64,000 nt of DNA from Streptomyces aurantiogriseus (GTDB lineage: Bacteria; Actinomycetota; Actinomycetes; Streptomycetales; Streptomycetaceae), in contig NZ_BMSX01000017.1 of NCBI RefSeq assembly GCF_014649375.1, positions 1-64,000 of the forward strand. The letters are read 5' to 3'. This document shows, in pieces, positions 16,358 through 25,928 of this stretch (its first letter is position 1; each line of letters starts with the position of its first letter). A program made the position numbers and the translations under genes. Below the pieces are notes generated by a model. That model worked only from the letters and a program-made list of their open reading frames with translations, was not told the origin of the DNA and made no database searches.

Positions 16358-16846
16358 ATGGCCGACTCCAGTTTCGACATCGTCTCGAAGGTCGAGCGGC
16401 AGGAGGTCGACAACGCCCTCAACCAGGCCGCCAAGGAGATCTCGCAGCGCTACGACTTCAAGGGCGTGGGCGCCTCGATCTCGTGGTCCGGTGACAAGAT
16501 CCTGATGGAGGCGAACTCCGAGGACCGGGTGAAGGCTGTCCTCGACGTCTTCCAGTCGAAGCTGATCAAGCGCGGGATCTCGCTGAAGGCACTGGACGCG
16601 GGCGAGCCGCAGCTCTCCGGCAAGGAGTACAAGATCTTCGCGTCGATCGAGGAGGGCATCTCCCAGGAGAACGCGAAGAAGGTGGCGAAGATCATCCGCG
16701 ACGAGGGCCCCAAGGGCGTCAAGGCGCAGGTCCAGGGCGAGGAGCTGCGCGTCAGCTCCAAGAGCCGCGACGACCTGCAGGCCGTCATCGCCCTGCTGAA
16801 GGGCAAGGACTTCGACTTCGCGCTGCAGTTCGTGAACTACCGGTAG
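16358..16846 (+). CDS. yajQ: YajQ-family nucleotide-binding protein (UPF0234)
   Basis: 162 residues, the usual YajQ length, starting at ATG 16358 behind AAGGAG. It begins [20 protein letters not shown] and contains [10 protein letters not shown] and [20 protein letters not shown], characteristic of the two-domain RRM-like fold. Members bind nucleotides and RNA; some bind c-di-GMP. It appears monocistronic, ending before a strong hairpin. Confidence 0.93.
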   Translation: MADSSFDIVSKVERQEVDNALNQAAKEISQRYDFKGVGASISWSGDKILMEANSEDRVKAVLDVFQSKLIKRGISLKALDAGEPQLSGKEYKIFASIEEGISQENAKKVAKIIRDEGPKGVKAQVQGEELRVSSKSRDDLQAVIALLKGKDFDFALQFVNYR

Positions 16847-16884
16847 GCAGGTAGCACCGGCAGCCCCGAGCCACCGGTGACGAG

Positions 16885-16915
16885 GAAGGGTGGGCGCCAC
16901 GGGCGCCCACCCTTC
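16885..16915. terminator. Bidirectional terminator between yajQ and the GlsB-like gene
   Basis: Perfect 14-bp stem GAAGGGTGGGCGCC/GGCGCCCACCCTTC with a three-base loop, 39 bases past the yajQ stop and 31 bases past the convergent GlsB-like stop. Confidence 0.85.
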
Positions 16916-16945
16916 TCGTCCGCTGGCTGCGGGTCAGGGGCGCGC

Positions 16946-17212
16946 TCAGTCGCGCGAATGGCCGAACACGATGCGGTAGACGATCAGGAGCACGAGCGAT
17001 CCGCCGATCGCCGCGGCCCAGGTTGCGCCGTCGTAGAAGTCCTTGGTGATGGGGTGGTCCAGCCAGCGGGCCGATATCCAGCCGCCGATGAAGGCGCCCG
17101 CGATGCCGATGAAGGTCGTGCCGATGAAGCCGCCCGGGTCCCGGCCCGGCAGCAGGACCTTGGCGATGACTCCGGCCAACAGCCCCAGAATGATCCAGCT
17201 GATGATGCTCAT
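16946..17212 (-). CDS. GlsB/YeaQ/YmgE family membrane protein
   Basis: An 88-residue protein starting at ATG 17212: MSIISWIILGLLAGVIAKVL. Three hydrophobic helices with the family's glycine pattern (LLPGRDPGGFIGT, GIAGAFIGGW) place it in the transglycosylase-associated (Tag/GlsB) stress protein family of the inner membrane. Its biochemical role is not known. It ends against yajQ through a shared terminator. Confidence 0.88.
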   Translation of the reverse strand: MSIISWIILGLLAGVIAKVLLPGRDPGGFIGTTFIGIAGAFIGGWISARWLDHPITKDFYDGATWAAAIGGSLVLLIVYRIVFGHSRD

Positions 17213-17281
17213 GTCCTGAACCTGCCCTTCCGCGCTGTGCCCGCACTGTCCCGGCACTGTGATGTCGCTCCGGACAGACTG

Positions 17282-17362
17282 TGCGTTGGTGCGTTGGTGC
17301 GTTGGTACGTGGGTCGTTGGTGGGTGGGTCGTTGGTGGGTGGGTCGTTGGTGCGTCGGTGTG
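17282..17362. repeat. Short GT-rich tandem repeats
   Basis: GCGTTGGT in three successive 8-bp units, followed by three units of about 16 bp containing GGGTCGTTGGTGGGTG. They lie between the divergent GlsB-like and permease genes, about 110 bp before the permease start. Copy number is likely variable. Confidence 0.75.
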
Positions 17363-17471
17363 TGGTGCGCCGTCGTCGTCCATCGTGCGTTGTGCGCGCG
17401 TTCGTGCCGCGTTGAGGGGGACGACGTCGGGGCGGCACCCCGCGGTTCCCTCGGTCAGTAGGGTGCGGCTC

Positions 17472-18728
17472 ATGACAGTGTCCGGATCGGCCGCCGAGCT
17501 GCGGCGCACCCTGGGTGTCGGAGACGCCGTGGTCATCGGGCTCGGCTCGATGGTCGGCGCCGGCATTTTCGCCGCCCTCGCTCCCGCCGCGCACGCCGCG
17601 GGCTCCGGACTGCTGCTCGGCCTCGGGCTCGCCGCGCTCGTCGCCTACTGCAACGCCACGTCGTCGGCCCGCCTGGCCGCCCTCTACCCGGCCTCGGGCG
17701 GCACCTACGTGTACGGACGCGAGCGGCTCGGCCCCTTCTGGGGATATCTCGCGGGTTGGTCGTTCGTGGTCGGGAAGACTGCCTCCTGTGCGGCGATGGC
17801 GCTGACGGTCGGGGCGTACGTCTGGCCGGGGCAGGCGCACGCGGTGGCGGTCGCGGCCGTGGTGGCGCTGACCGCGGTGAACTATGGCGGCATCCAGAAG
17901 TCGGCCTGGCTGACGCGGGTGATCGTGGCGGTGGTGCTGGCGGTTCTCGCTTCCGTGGTCGTGGTGTGCCTGGGGTCCGCGGAGTCCGACGCCGGGCGAC
18001 TGGACATCGGGGCCTCCGGAGGCTTCGGCGGGGTGCTCCAGGCTGCCGGCCTGCTGTTCTTCGCGTTCGCCGGGTACGCGCGCATCGCGACCCTCGGCGA
18101 GGAGGTGCGGGATCCGGCGCACACCATTCCCCGCGCGATTCCGCTGGCGCTGGGCATCACGCTGGCCGTGTACACGTGTGTGGCGGTGGCTGTCCTTTCC
18201 GTGCTGGGGTCGGGGGATCTCGGGCGCGCGGACGCGCCGCTGGCGGACGCGGTGCGGGCGGCGGGTGTGCCGGGGCTGGTGCCGGTGGTCCGGGTCGGGG
18301 CCGCCGTGGCCGCGCTGGGTTCGCTGCTCGCCCTGATCCTGGGCGTCTCGCGTACGACGCTGGCCATGGCGCGGGACCGCCATCTGCCCGGCGCGCTGTC
18401 CGCCGTGCATCCGCGCTTCCAGGTACCGCACCGGGCCGAGCTGGCCGTGGGCACGGTGGTCGCGGCCCTGGCCGCCACGGTGGACGTACGGGACGCGATC
18501 GGCTTCTCCTCCTTCGGTGTGCTGGCGTACTACGCGGTGGCCAACGCGTCGGCCTGGACCCTGGATCCGGCTCCCCTGAAGCGGGTGCTGCCCGCGGTGG
18601 GGCTCCTGGGGTGCGTGGTGCTGGCGTTCGCGCTGCCGGGGACCTCGGTGGTCGTGGGGGCGGCTGTGCTGGCGGTGGGCGTGGTCGTCTACGGGGTACG
18701 GGCGAGGGTGGCTGCGAGGCGGCGGTAG
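17472..18728 (+). CDS. APC-superfamily amino acid permease
   Basis: 418 residues from ATG 17472, with about 12 predicted membrane helices. The first helix has the APC signature VVIGLGSMVGAGIFAAL, helix 2-3 gives YPASGGTYVYGRERLG, and a helix 6-like segment contains LLFFAFAGYARIATLGEEV with the conserved EE before RDPAHTIPRAI. Substrate cannot be read from sequence. No periplasmic partner or regulator is adjacent. Three GTG/ATG codons lie within the first residues, but the hydrophobic start supports ATG 17472. Confidence 0.9.
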   Translation: MTVSGSAAELRRTLGVGDAVVIGLGSMVGAGIFAALAPAAHAAGSGLLLGLGLAALVAYCNATSSARLAALYPASGGTYVYGRERLGPFWGYLAGWSFVVGKTASCAAMALTVGAYVWPGQAHAVAVAAVVALTAVNYGGIQKSAWLTRVIVAVVLAVLASVVVVCLGSAESDAGRLDIGASGGFGGVLQAAGLLFFAFAGYARIATLGEEVRDPAHTIPRAIPLALGITLAVYTCVAVAVLSVLGSGDLGRADAPLADAVRAAGVPGLVPVVRVGAAVAALGSLLALILGVSRTTLAMARDRHLPGALSAVHPRFQVPHRAELAVGTVVAALAATVDVRDAIGFSSFGVLAYYAVANASAWTLDPAPLKRVLPAVGLLGCVVLAFALPGTSVVVGAAVLAVGVVVYGVRARVAARRR

Positions 18729-18886
18729 GCCAGGCCCGCTACGAGGTCGGTGCCTGCGCCCGCCCGGGTATGCGGGACGCGGGCCACGGTCGGGCGTCGG
18801 CTGTGCCGGGCGCCCGACCTGTCGTCGCCTGCTCGGTCTCGGTCATGCGTTCATGATGCAGGCCGCCACTGACAGCCGGGCCGGCC

Positions 18887-18949
18887 TGTGGAAAATCGGC
18901 CGACTGTGGACAACCAGCCACCTGTGGACAACTGGGCCTCTGTGGACAA
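18887..18949 (-). promoter_or_regulatory. Cluster of four DnaA boxes at 18-bp spacing
   Basis: TGTGGACAA occurs at 18905, 18923 and 18941, and TGTGGAAAA at 18887. On the minus strand these read TTGTCCACA three times, the Streptomyces DnaA-box consensus, and TTTTCCACA once. All four are in the same orientation and exactly 18 bp apart, between the permease and the convergent YccF gene. Confidence 0.7.
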
Positions 18950-18993
18950 CGGGTGGTCGTGTGGTGGGGGGCAGAGCCCTCCGATGTGCGTGG

Positions 18994-19386
18994 TCAGCGC
19001 GCGGCGAACGGCTGGTCCGTGGGCACGATCTCGCGGCCCAGCGGGAGCAGGGAGACCGGGATCAGCTTGAAATTGGCGATGCCGAACGGGATGCCGATGA
19101 TCGTGATGCACAGGGCGATGCCGGTGACGATGTGCGTGAGAGCCAGCCACCAGCCGGCGAGAACCAGCCAGAGGACGTTGCCGAGGCAGGAGGGGGCGCC
19201 CGCGTCGCGACGCTCGACCGTGGTGTAGCCGAAGGGCCAGAGGGCGTAGACACCGATACGGAACGCGGCGACGCCGAACGGGATGCCGATGATCGTGATG
19301 CACAGCAGGAGGCCCGCGAACACGTATCCGAGGAACAGCCAGAAGCCGCTGAGGACGAGCCATATGACGTTCAGGATGGTCTTCAC
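18994..19386 (-). CDS. yccF: YccF-domain membrane protein
   Basis: 130 residues; GTG 19386 overlaps the htpX stop (GTGA), so the two are translationally coupled. Two copies of the YccF motif are visible, each with tryptophan-rich helices followed by [16 protein letters not shown] or [16 protein letters not shown] and LWPFGY/LLPLGR. Predicted inner-membrane protein of unknown function, common in bacteria. Coupling to htpX suggests a membrane-quality or stress role, which is inference. Confidence 0.9.
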   Translation of the reverse strand: MKTILNVIWLVLSGFWLFLGYVFAGLLLCITIIGIPFGVAAFRIGVYALWPFGYTTVERRDAGAPSCLGNVLWLVLAGWWLALTHIVTGIALCITIIGIPFGIANFKLIPVSLLPLGREIVPTDQPFAAR

Positions 19387-20246
19387 TGGTGGTGACCTGC
19401 CATCTTCTCGAGACGGGCGATGCGCTCCGCCATCGGCGGGTGCGTCGAGAACATCTTGGACAGTCCCTGGCCCGGGCGGAACGGGTTCGCGATCATCATG
19501 TGGCTCGCGGTCTCGATGCGGGGCTCGGGCGGCAGCGGGAGCTGCTTGGTGCCGAGTTCGAGCTTGCGCAGGGCACCGGCGAGGGCCAGGGGGTCGCCGG
19601 TGAGCTGGGCGCCGGAGGCGTCGGCCTCGTACTCCCGGGAGCGGCTGATGGCCAGTTGGATGAGGCTGGCGGCGAGCGGGCCGAGGAGCATGATCAGGAG
19701 CATGCCGAGGATGCCGGGGCCGTCGTCGTCGTTGGAGCGGCCGATCGGGATCAGCCAGGCGAAGTTGACCAGGAACATGATCACGGAGGCGAGGGCGCCG
19801 GCGACCGAGGAGATGAGGATGTCGCGGTTGTAGACGTGGCTCAGCTCGTGGCCGATGACGCCGCGCAGTTCGCGCTCGTCGAGGAGGCGGAGGATGCCCT
19901 CCGTGCAGCACACAGCGGCGTTGCGCGGGTTGCGGCCGGTGGCGAAGGCGTTGGGGGCGTCGGTCGGGGAGATGTACAGGCGGGGCATGGGCTGGCGGGC
20001 CTGGGTGGAGAGCTCGCGGACCATGCGGTACAGGGCCGGGGCCTCGAACTCGCTCACCGGGCGGGCGCGCATGGCACGCAGGGCCAGCTTGTCGCTGTTC
20101 CAGTACGCGTACGCGTTGGTGCCGAGCGCGATCAGGACCGCGACGACGAGCCCGGTGCGACCGAAGAAGCTGCCGATGACGATGATGAGTGCGGACAGTC
20201 CCCCGAGGAGTACTGCGGTCCTGAGCCCGTTGTGCCGGCGGTGCAC
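19383..20246 (-). CDS. htpX: Membrane zinc metalloprotease HtpX
   Basis: 287 residues, M48B family, starting at GTG 20246 with TTGGAGGG 7 bases upstream. Two N-terminal membrane helices, then the zinc motif [11 protein letters not shown] (HExxH), two further helices and the third zinc-ligand region [15 protein letters not shown]. Cleaves misfolded membrane proteins, with active site facing the cytoplasm. The C-terminus ends [20 protein letters not shown] as in the family. A possible sigma-R-type promoter lies upstream (20361-20387). Confidence 0.96.
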   Translation of the reverse strand: MHRRHNGLRTAVLLGGLSALIIVIGSFFGRTGLVVAVLIALGTNAYAYWNSDKLALRAMRARPVSEFEAPALYRMVRELSTQARQPMPRLYISPTDAPNAFATGRNPRNAAVCCTEGILRLLDERELRGVIGHELSHVYNRDILISSVAGALASVIMFLVNFAWLIPIGRSNDDDGPGILGMLLIMLLGPLAASLIQLAISRSREYEADASGAQLTGDPLALAGALRKLELGTKQLPLPPEPRIETASHMMIANPFRPGQGLSKMFSTHPPMAERIARLEKMAGHHQ

Positions 20247-20360
20247 GGTACGCCCTCCAAGTCGTGCGGCAGGGGAACCCTTGCTTGCTGATCTTGTCTT
20301 TTGATCTGCGATGCCACTGGTGCCGTGGTGTCACGTCCAGTGGACCCTCCCGTTCTGGTC

Positions 20361-20387
20361 AACGCCAGGCGAGGGTCACGAGTTCCC
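20361..20387 (-). promoter_or_regulatory. Candidate sigma-R promoter for htpX-yccF
   Basis: On the minus strand GGGAAC (20387-20382) and GTT (20363-20361) are 18 bp apart, matching the disulphide-stress sigma factor pattern GGGAAY-N18-GTT. It lies about 115 bases before the htpX start and after the nuoN stop. Predicted by eye. Confidence 0.45.
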
Positions 20388-20428
20388 TTGTCAGCGCGGC
20401 GGCATGGGTGCGCCGTCCGGGTGACGGC

Positions 20429-21952
20429 TCAGAAAAGGGCGGTGTCGGCGAAACGCAGGACCAGTTGGGGTGCTCCGGAGAGGGCGACGCCGAGGACCGC
20501 GGTGAGGGTGAGCGCGGCCGTGAGGGGCGCGGGGACTCGGTGCTGGACGGGTTCGCCCTCGGGGGCGCGGAACAGCAGGGCCGCCCACTGGAGGTAGTAG
20601 TACAGGGCGATCACCACGTTGACGGCCATGACGACCGCGAGCCAGCCCAGACCCGCGTCGACGGCGGCGGAGAACACGGTGACCTTGGCGAAGAGGCCGA
20701 TGATGCCCGGCGGCAGTCCGGCGAGGCAGAGCAGGAAGAAGGCCAGGAGGAGGGCTGCCAGGGGGTTCTTCGCGTACAGGCCGCGGTAGTCCGTGATGCG
20801 GTTGTGCGCCTTCGTACGTCCGACCAGGGCCACCACCGCGAAAGCTCCCAGGTTCACGGCGGCGTACATGAGGGCGTAGGCGACGGTGGAGCCGATCGCG
20901 TGGTCGGCGTCGTCGGCGTACGCGGCGGCGGCGATCGGGACGAGGAGGTAGCCGGCTTGGCCGACGGAGGACCAGGCGAGCAGGCGTACGGCGCTGTACG
21001 CGCGCGTGGCCTGCTGGCGGAGGGCGCCGACGTTGCCGACGGTCATGGTGAGGGCGGCCAGCGCCGCCAGGGACGGTCCCCAGACCTCGGAGTAGGAGGG
21101 GAAGCCGATGACGGTGACGAGGATGAGGCCGGAGAAGCCGACGGCCTTGCCTACGACCGACAGGTAGGCGGCGACGGGGAGGGGGGCTCCGACGTAGGTG
21201 TCGGGAACCCAGAAGTGGAAGGGGACGGCGGCCGTCTTGAAGGCGAAGCCGATCAGGGTGAGGACCACGCCGGTCTGGGCGAGGGTGTGCAGCTGTCCGT
21301 CGACGTCCTGGATGCGGTCGGCCACCTGGGTGAGGTACAGGGTGCCGGTCGTGGCGTAGACGAAGCTGATGCCCAGGAGGCTGACGGCGGTCGCGGTGAC
21401 GGACGACAGGAAGAACTTCAGGGCCGCTTCGGAGGACCGGCGGTCGCCGTGCCGGATGCCGACGAGGGCGAAGGCGGGCAGGGAGGCGACCTCCAGGGCG
21501 ACGATCAGGGTGGCGAGGTCGCGGGAGGCGGGCAGGAGGGCGGCGCCGGCGGCGGAGGACAGCAGCAGGAACCAGAACTCCCCTTCGGGGAGTCGTCTGC
21601 GGGCGTCCTTCAGGGCCGTGACCGACAGGAGGGCGGCCAGCAGCGCTCCGCCGAGGACGAGGAACTGGATGACCAGGGTGAAGCGGTCGGCCGTGTAGCT
21701 GCACACGCGTGTGTCGCCGGTCAGGCAGAAGGTGGAGCGGTCGCCGTCCAGGAGGGGCAGCAGCAGGGCCGTGGAGGCGGCCAGGCCCGCGACGGAGAGC
21801 CAGCCGAGGAGCGGCTTCCTGTCGTCGGGCACGAACAGGTCGGTGACGAGGACGGCGAGGCCGACGACGGCCGCGAGGGTGGGCGGGGCGATCGCGAGCC
21901 AGTCGACGGACTGGACCACCGACTCGGCCAGGGGCTGGGCCAGGGAGCTCAT
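20429..21952 (-). CDS. nuoN: NADH-quinone oxidoreductase subunit N
   Basis: 507 residues; ATG 21952 overlaps the nuoM stop (ATGA). A 14-helix antiporter-like subunit of the complex I membrane arm. Recognisable elements: the broken-helix region SLLGISFVYATTGTLYL, the conserved Lys in LIGFAFKTAAVPFHFWVPD, and AWSSVGQAGYLLV. It pumps protons in concert with NuoL and NuoM. It is the last gene of the ten-gene nuo operon; its final codons are 183 bp before htpX. Confidence 0.96.
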   Translation of the reverse strand: MSSLAQPLAESVVQSVDWLAIAPPTLAAVVGLAVLVTDLFVPDDRKPLLGWLSVAGLAASTALLLPLLDGDRSTFCLTGDTRVCSYTADRFTLVIQFLVLGGALLAALLSVTALKDARRRLPEGEFWFLLLSSAAGAALLPASRDLATLIVALEVASLPAFALVGIRHGDRRSSEAALKFFLSSVTATAVSLLGISFVYATTGTLYLTQVADRIQDVDGQLHTLAQTGVVLTLIGFAFKTAAVPFHFWVPDTYVGAPLPVAAYLSVVGKAVGFSGLILVTVIGFPSYSEVWGPSLAALAALTMTVGNVGALRQQATRAYSAVRLLAWSSVGQAGYLLVPIAAAAYADDADHAIGSTVAYALMYAAVNLGAFAVVALVGRTKAHNRITDYRGLYAKNPLAALLLAFFLLCLAGLPPGIIGLFAKVTVFSAAVDAGLGWLAVVMAVNVVIALYYYLQWAALLFRAPEGEPVQHRVPAPLTAALTLTAVLGVALSGAPQLVLRFADTALF

Positions 21953-23523
21953 CGGGTGCCTCCTGCGAGGAGCTGCTGCACGGCCGGGTCGGTCAGGCCG
22001 AGGAGGGCCTTGGGCCAGAGGCCGGCGACGACGGTGAGGACGACGAGCGGCGTCCAGGCCGCGAGCTCGTACGTGCGGACGTCGGTGAGTCGCTGGGCGT
22101 CCTGCGGGGCGGCACCCATGCAGACGCGGCGGACCACGACGAGCAGGTAGGCGGCCGTGAGCAGGGTGCCGAACGCGGCGATCGCGGTGAAGGTGAGGAA
22201 GGCAGGGCGGCTGAGGTCGTCGGCCGGGTCGAAGGCGCCGAACAGGGCCAGCATCTCGCCCCAGAATCCGGCGAGGCCGGGCAGACCGAGCGAGGCGACC
22301 GCGGCGAAGGCGAGGAGGCCGCCGAGGCGGGGGGCCTTGCCGTAGAGCGCGGCGCCGGTCTCTTCCGCCAGGGTGTCGAGGTCGGTGGTGCCGGTGCGGT
22401 CCTTCAGGGCGCCGACCAGGAAGAAGAGCAGGCCGGTGATGAGGCCGTGGGCGATGTTGGCGAACAGGGCTCCGTTGACGCCGGTCGGGGTCGTCGAGGC
22501 GATGCCGAGCAGGACGAAGCCCATGTGGCCGACGGAGGAGTAGGCGATCAGGCGCTTGAGGTCGCCCTTCGCGCCCTGCTTGGCGAGGGCCAGGCAGGCC
22601 AGGGATCCGTAGATGATGCCGACGACGGCGAAGGCGGCGAGGTAGGGCGCGAAGGTGTGGAATCCGTCGGGCGCGACCGGGAGGAGGATCCGGACGAACC
22701 CGTACGTACCCATCTTCAGCAGGACACCGGCGAGGAGGACCGAGCCGACGGTCGGGGCGGCGGTGTGGGCGTCGGGCAGCCAGCTGTGCAGCGGCCACAT
22801 CGGCGTTTTGACCGCGAGCCCGATTCCGACCGCCAGAACGGCGATGACCTGCACGGACGTGGTCAGCGACCGGCCGTTGTCAGTGGCGAGTGCCACCATG
22901 TCGAACGTGCCCACCGTGATTCCGATCAGGAGCAAGCCGAGCAGCATGACGACGGACCCGAGCAGGGTGAAGAGGATGAACTTCCAGGCCGCCTGGGTCC
23001 GTTGCTCACCGCCCCAGCGGGCGATGAGGAAGTACATCGGGATCAGGACCATCTCGAAGGCGAGGAAGAACAGCAGCAGGTCGAGGACGGCGAAGGTGGC
23101 GAGGGTGCCGGACTCGAGGACGAGCAGCAGCGCGACGAAGGCCTTCGGGCTCGGGCCCGCAGGCAGGTTGAAGTACGAGTAGAGCGCGCAGAGGAAGGTC
23201 AGCAGCGCGGTCAGGACCAGAAGGGGGAGGGAGATGCCGTCGATGCCGAGGTGGATCCGCACGTCGAGTGCGGGGATCCAGCTGATGTCGGTCGTGGCCT
23301 GCATCTTCGACGGCTGGTCGTGGTCGAAGCCGAGCGCGAGGACGATCGTGGCGATGAGGATCGCGCCGGTCACGGTCACGCCGTGCCGGAGCACGGCCTG
23401 CTCGGGTGACTTCCCCTTCAGCCCGGGCGGGGCGGGCAGGAGAGCGGCGGCGGCGCCGAGGAGCGGGCCGACGACGATGAACGCCAGAAGGAACTGCATC
23501 ACGGACTCGCTGATATCGATCAC
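21949..23523 (-). CDS. nuoM: NADH-quinone oxidoreductase subunit M
   Basis: 524 residues from GTG 23523, six bases after the nuoL stop; an in-frame ATG eight codons further in is an alternative. Antiporter-like proton-pumping subunit with MWPLHSWLPDAHTAAPT (conserved Pro and His), VLLLGIAS and IAYSSVGHMGFVLLG, plus the Glu-bearing FEMVLIPMYFLIARWGG helix. It overlaps nuoN by four bases. Confidence 0.96.
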   Translation of the reverse strand: MIDISESVMQFLLAFIVVGPLLGAAAALLPAPPGLKGKSPEQAVLRHGVTVTGAILIATIVLALGFDHDQPSKMQATTDISWIPALDVRIHLGIDGISLPLLVLTALLTFLCALYSYFNLPAGPSPKAFVALLLVLESGTLATFAVLDLLLFFLAFEMVLIPMYFLIARWGGEQRTQAAWKFILFTLLGSVVMLLGLLLIGITVGTFDMVALATDNGRSLTTSVQVIAVLAVGIGLAVKTPMWPLHSWLPDAHTAAPTVGSVLLAGVLLKMGTYGFVRILLPVAPDGFHTFAPYLAAFAVVGIIYGSLACLALAKQGAKGDLKRLIAYSSVGHMGFVLLGIASTTPTGVNGALFANIAHGLITGLLFFLVGALKDRTGTTDLDTLAEETGAALYGKAPRLGGLLAFAAVASLGLPGLAGFWGEMLALFGAFDPADDLSRPAFLTFTAIAAFGTLLTAAYLLVVVRRVCMGAAPQDAQRLTDVRTYELAAWTPLVVLTVVAGLWPKALLGLTDPAVQQLLAGGTR

Positions 23524-23529
23524 GCCTGC

Positions 23530-25524
23530 TCACGCTCCCGTGGCGACGAGGAGGGCGACGACCGCCAGGACGACGGTGCCGGCGAGCAGCGCGCTCACAT
23601 AGGTCTGGACGTTGCCGGTCTGGGCGCGCCGTACGGCGGTCCCGAGCCAGCGGGGCAGGGTGCCCGCGCCGCGTACGTAGGTGTCGACGACCTCACGGTC
23701 GAGGAACCGGACGAGGCTCGCTCCGCCCTGGACCGGGCGGACGAACAGGGCCCGGTAGACGGCGTCCAAGTGGAAGCCGACGGCCGCGTGACGGTGCAGC
23801 GGGCCCAGCAGAAGCCGTCCGGGATCGGCCGGGTCGGGGGCCGAGGCCACGTCTCCGTAGGCGGGTGCGTGCGTCGCGATGGCCTCCGCCTCCACCAGCC
23901 CGGCGTCGCCCTCGGGGTGGGCGGCGACCGCTCCCAGCGGCACGCGGGCGGCCTGCGCGGTGGTGTGGCGCCAAGCGGCGTGGACGACGAGGACCCCGAT
24001 CAGGGCGATGCCCGTGCCGAGGACGGAGGTGGCGAGGGCCGGGGCGAGATCGCGGCCGTCGAACCAGTCGGGCAGCGAGCGGTAGGCGAACCCGCCGAGA
24101 GCGAGGGACGGGGCGGCGAGCACCCACAGGACCACGGTCATGGTCAGCGGCTGGCGGCCGTGGTCGGGGGCCTCGGTGCCCCGGCCGTGGAAGGCCAGTA
24201 GCCACAGGCGGGCCGCGTAGGCGGCGGTGAGGAGGGCGGTGACCAGGCCGGCGACAAGGACGATCCAGCCCGCGGCGGCCGGGGCGTGCTCGGTGTGGCC
24301 GGTGGTGACGTGTTCGGCGGCGCCGAGGACGGACTCCTTGGAGAAGAAACCGCTGAACGGCGGGATCGCGGCGAGCGCGAGGAGCGCCACGGTCATCGTC
24401 CAGAAGGCGTCGGGGACGCGGTCGCGCAGGCCGGTCATGCGGGACATGGCGGCCAGGGAGTTGGTGCCGGCGGCGTGGATGATCACGCCGGCCGCGAGGA
24501 ACAGCAGCGCCTTGAAGGCGCCGTGCGAGAGGAGGTGGAAGACGGCGGCACCGCGGTCGCCGACGGCGAGGGCGCCGGTCATGTAGCCGAGTTGGCCGAT
24601 CGTCGAGTAGGCGAGGACGCGCTTGATGTCGTCCTGGGCGAGCGCGGCGAGACCCGAGCCGGCCATCGTGACGGCGGCCATGACGGCGAGGACGACCATC
24701 GCGGCCTGGGAGGCCTCGAACACCGGGAGGAGACGGGCGATGAAGTAGACACCGGCGGCGACCATCGTCGCGGCGTGGATCAGCGCGGAGACGGGCGTCG
24801 GGCCCGCCATCGCGTCCGGGAGCCAGGTGTGCAGCGGGAACTGCGCCGACTTGCCGGCCACGCCCGCCAGGAGCAGCAGGGCGATGAGGGTCGGGTGGTC
24901 GAGTCCGCCGTGCGCGACGGCGCCGAGGACCTTCGTGATCCGGAAGGAGCCGGCGTCGGTCGCGAGGGCGAACAGGCCGATGAGGAAGGGGACGTCGCCG
25001 AGCTTGGTGACCAGGAAGGCCTTGATCGAGGCGGCGCGGGCCTCGGGGGTCTCCCAGTAGTGGCCGACCAGGAAGTAGGAGCAGATGCCCATGACCTCCC
25101 AGCCGACCAGCAGCACGATCAGGTCGCCGGAGTAGACGACCAGGAACATCGCGGAGGTGAAGAGGGCGACGAGAGCCGCGTACGAGGGGTAGCGCGGGTC
25201 CTCGCGGAGGTAGCCGGTCGAGTAGACCTGCACACAGGTGGCGACCAGGCCGACCAGGACGGCGACGAGTGCGGCGAAGCCGTCGATGTACAGGGCGAGT
25301 TCGATCGGGATGGAGCCGGTGGGCGTGAGTTCGGTGGCCGCGTCGACGGCCGCGTCTCCGCCCTGGCGTACGGCGACCAGGGCGGCCAGGACGAGGGAGG
25401 TGAGGGTCGGCAGGACGGCGAGCGGGCGGACGAAGCCGGGGGCCGTGCGGCCCAGGAGCAGGCCGGCGGCCGCGCCGAGGAACGGCAGAAGGGGGACGAG
25501 GACGGCGAGGGTGGTCGTGGTCAC
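23530..25524 (-). CDS. nuoL: NADH-quinone oxidoreductase subunit L
   Basis: 664 residues; GTG 25524 overlaps the nuoK stop (GTGA). The longest antiporter-like subunit, with the long C-terminal lateral helix. Seen: [40 protein letters not shown] and [19 protein letters not shown]. The C-terminal part ([20 protein letters not shown]) matches NuoL rather than NuoM. Confidence 0.96.
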   Translation of the reverse strand: MTTTTLAVLVPLLPFLGAAAGLLLGRTAPGFVRPLAVLPTLTSLVLAALVAVRQGGDAAVDAATELTPTGSIPIELALYIDGFAALVAVLVGLVATCVQVYSTGYLREDPRYPSYAALVALFTSAMFLVVYSGDLIVLLVGWEVMGICSYFLVGHYWETPEARAASIKAFLVTKLGDVPFLIGLFALATDAGSFRITKVLGAVAHGGLDHPTLIALLLLAGVAGKSAQFPLHTWLPDAMAGPTPVSALIHAATMVAAGVYFIARLLPVFEASQAAMVVLAVMAAVTMAGSGLAALAQDDIKRVLAYSTIGQLGYMTGALAVGDRGAAVFHLLSHGAFKALLFLAAGVIIHAAGTNSLAAMSRMTGLRDRVPDAFWTMTVALLALAAIPPFSGFFSKESVLGAAEHVTTGHTEHAPAAAGWIVLVAGLVTALLTAAYAARLWLLAFHGRGTEAPDHGRQPLTMTVVLWVLAAPSLALGGFAYRSLPDWFDGRDLAPALATSVLGTGIALIGVLVVHAAWRHTTAQAARVPLGAVAAHPEGDAGLVEAEAIATHAPAYGDVASAPDPADPGRLLLGPLHRHAAVGFHLDAVYRALFVRPVQGGASLVRFLDREVVDTYVRGAGTLPRWLGTAVRRAQTGNVQTYVSALLAGTVVLAVVALLVATGA

Positions 25525-25928
25525 GCGGTGGCCTCAGCCTTCTCGGTCCGCCCGGTCGGTTCGGCCGTCGAGGTGCCGCTGTCGAGGCCGTCGACCGGCC
25601 GGCTCTCGTGACCCTCGGCGGTGTCGCGGAGTTTGTCGATGTCGGCGGTGCCGCGGTTGCGGTGGACGGCGAGCACGATCGCCAGTCCGATGCCGATCTC
25701 GGCGGCGGCGATGGCGATGGTGAACAGGGTCAGGGCCTGGCCGGAGTGCAGGGTCTCCTCGGCGGTCCTGCTGAGCCAGACGTCGAAGGCGACGAGGTTG
25801 AGGTTGACGGCGTTGAGCATCAACTCGACCGACATCAGGACCAGGATCGCGTTGCGGCGGGCGAGGACGCCGTACAGGCCCGTGCAGAACAGGAGGGCGG
25901 AGAGGACGGCGGGATAGGCGAGGTGCAT
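25521..25928 (-). CDS. nuoK: NADH-quinone oxidoreductase subunit K
   Basis: 135 residues; ATG 25928 shares one base with the nuoJ stop. Three membrane helices with the two conserved proton-channel glutamates ([18 protein letters not shown] and [18 protein letters not shown]). The first about 100 residues equal the normal subunit; a polar tail ([14 protein letters not shown] onward, about 40 residues) makes it longer than usual. Confidence 0.95.
   Translation of the reverse strand: MHLAYPAVLSALLFCTGLYGVLARRNAILVLMSVELMLNAVNLNLVAFDVWLSRTAEETLHSGQALTLFTIAIAAAEIGIGLAIVLAVHRNRGTADIDKLRDTAEGHESRPVDGLDSGTSTAEPTGRTEKAEATA

Noticed and set aside
18851-19363. Minus-strand frame with repeated LST hexapeptides over the DnaA boxes
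   Set aside because: The LST repeats arise from translating the 18-bp box spacing; the frame is a shadow of YccF, whose stop is at 18994.
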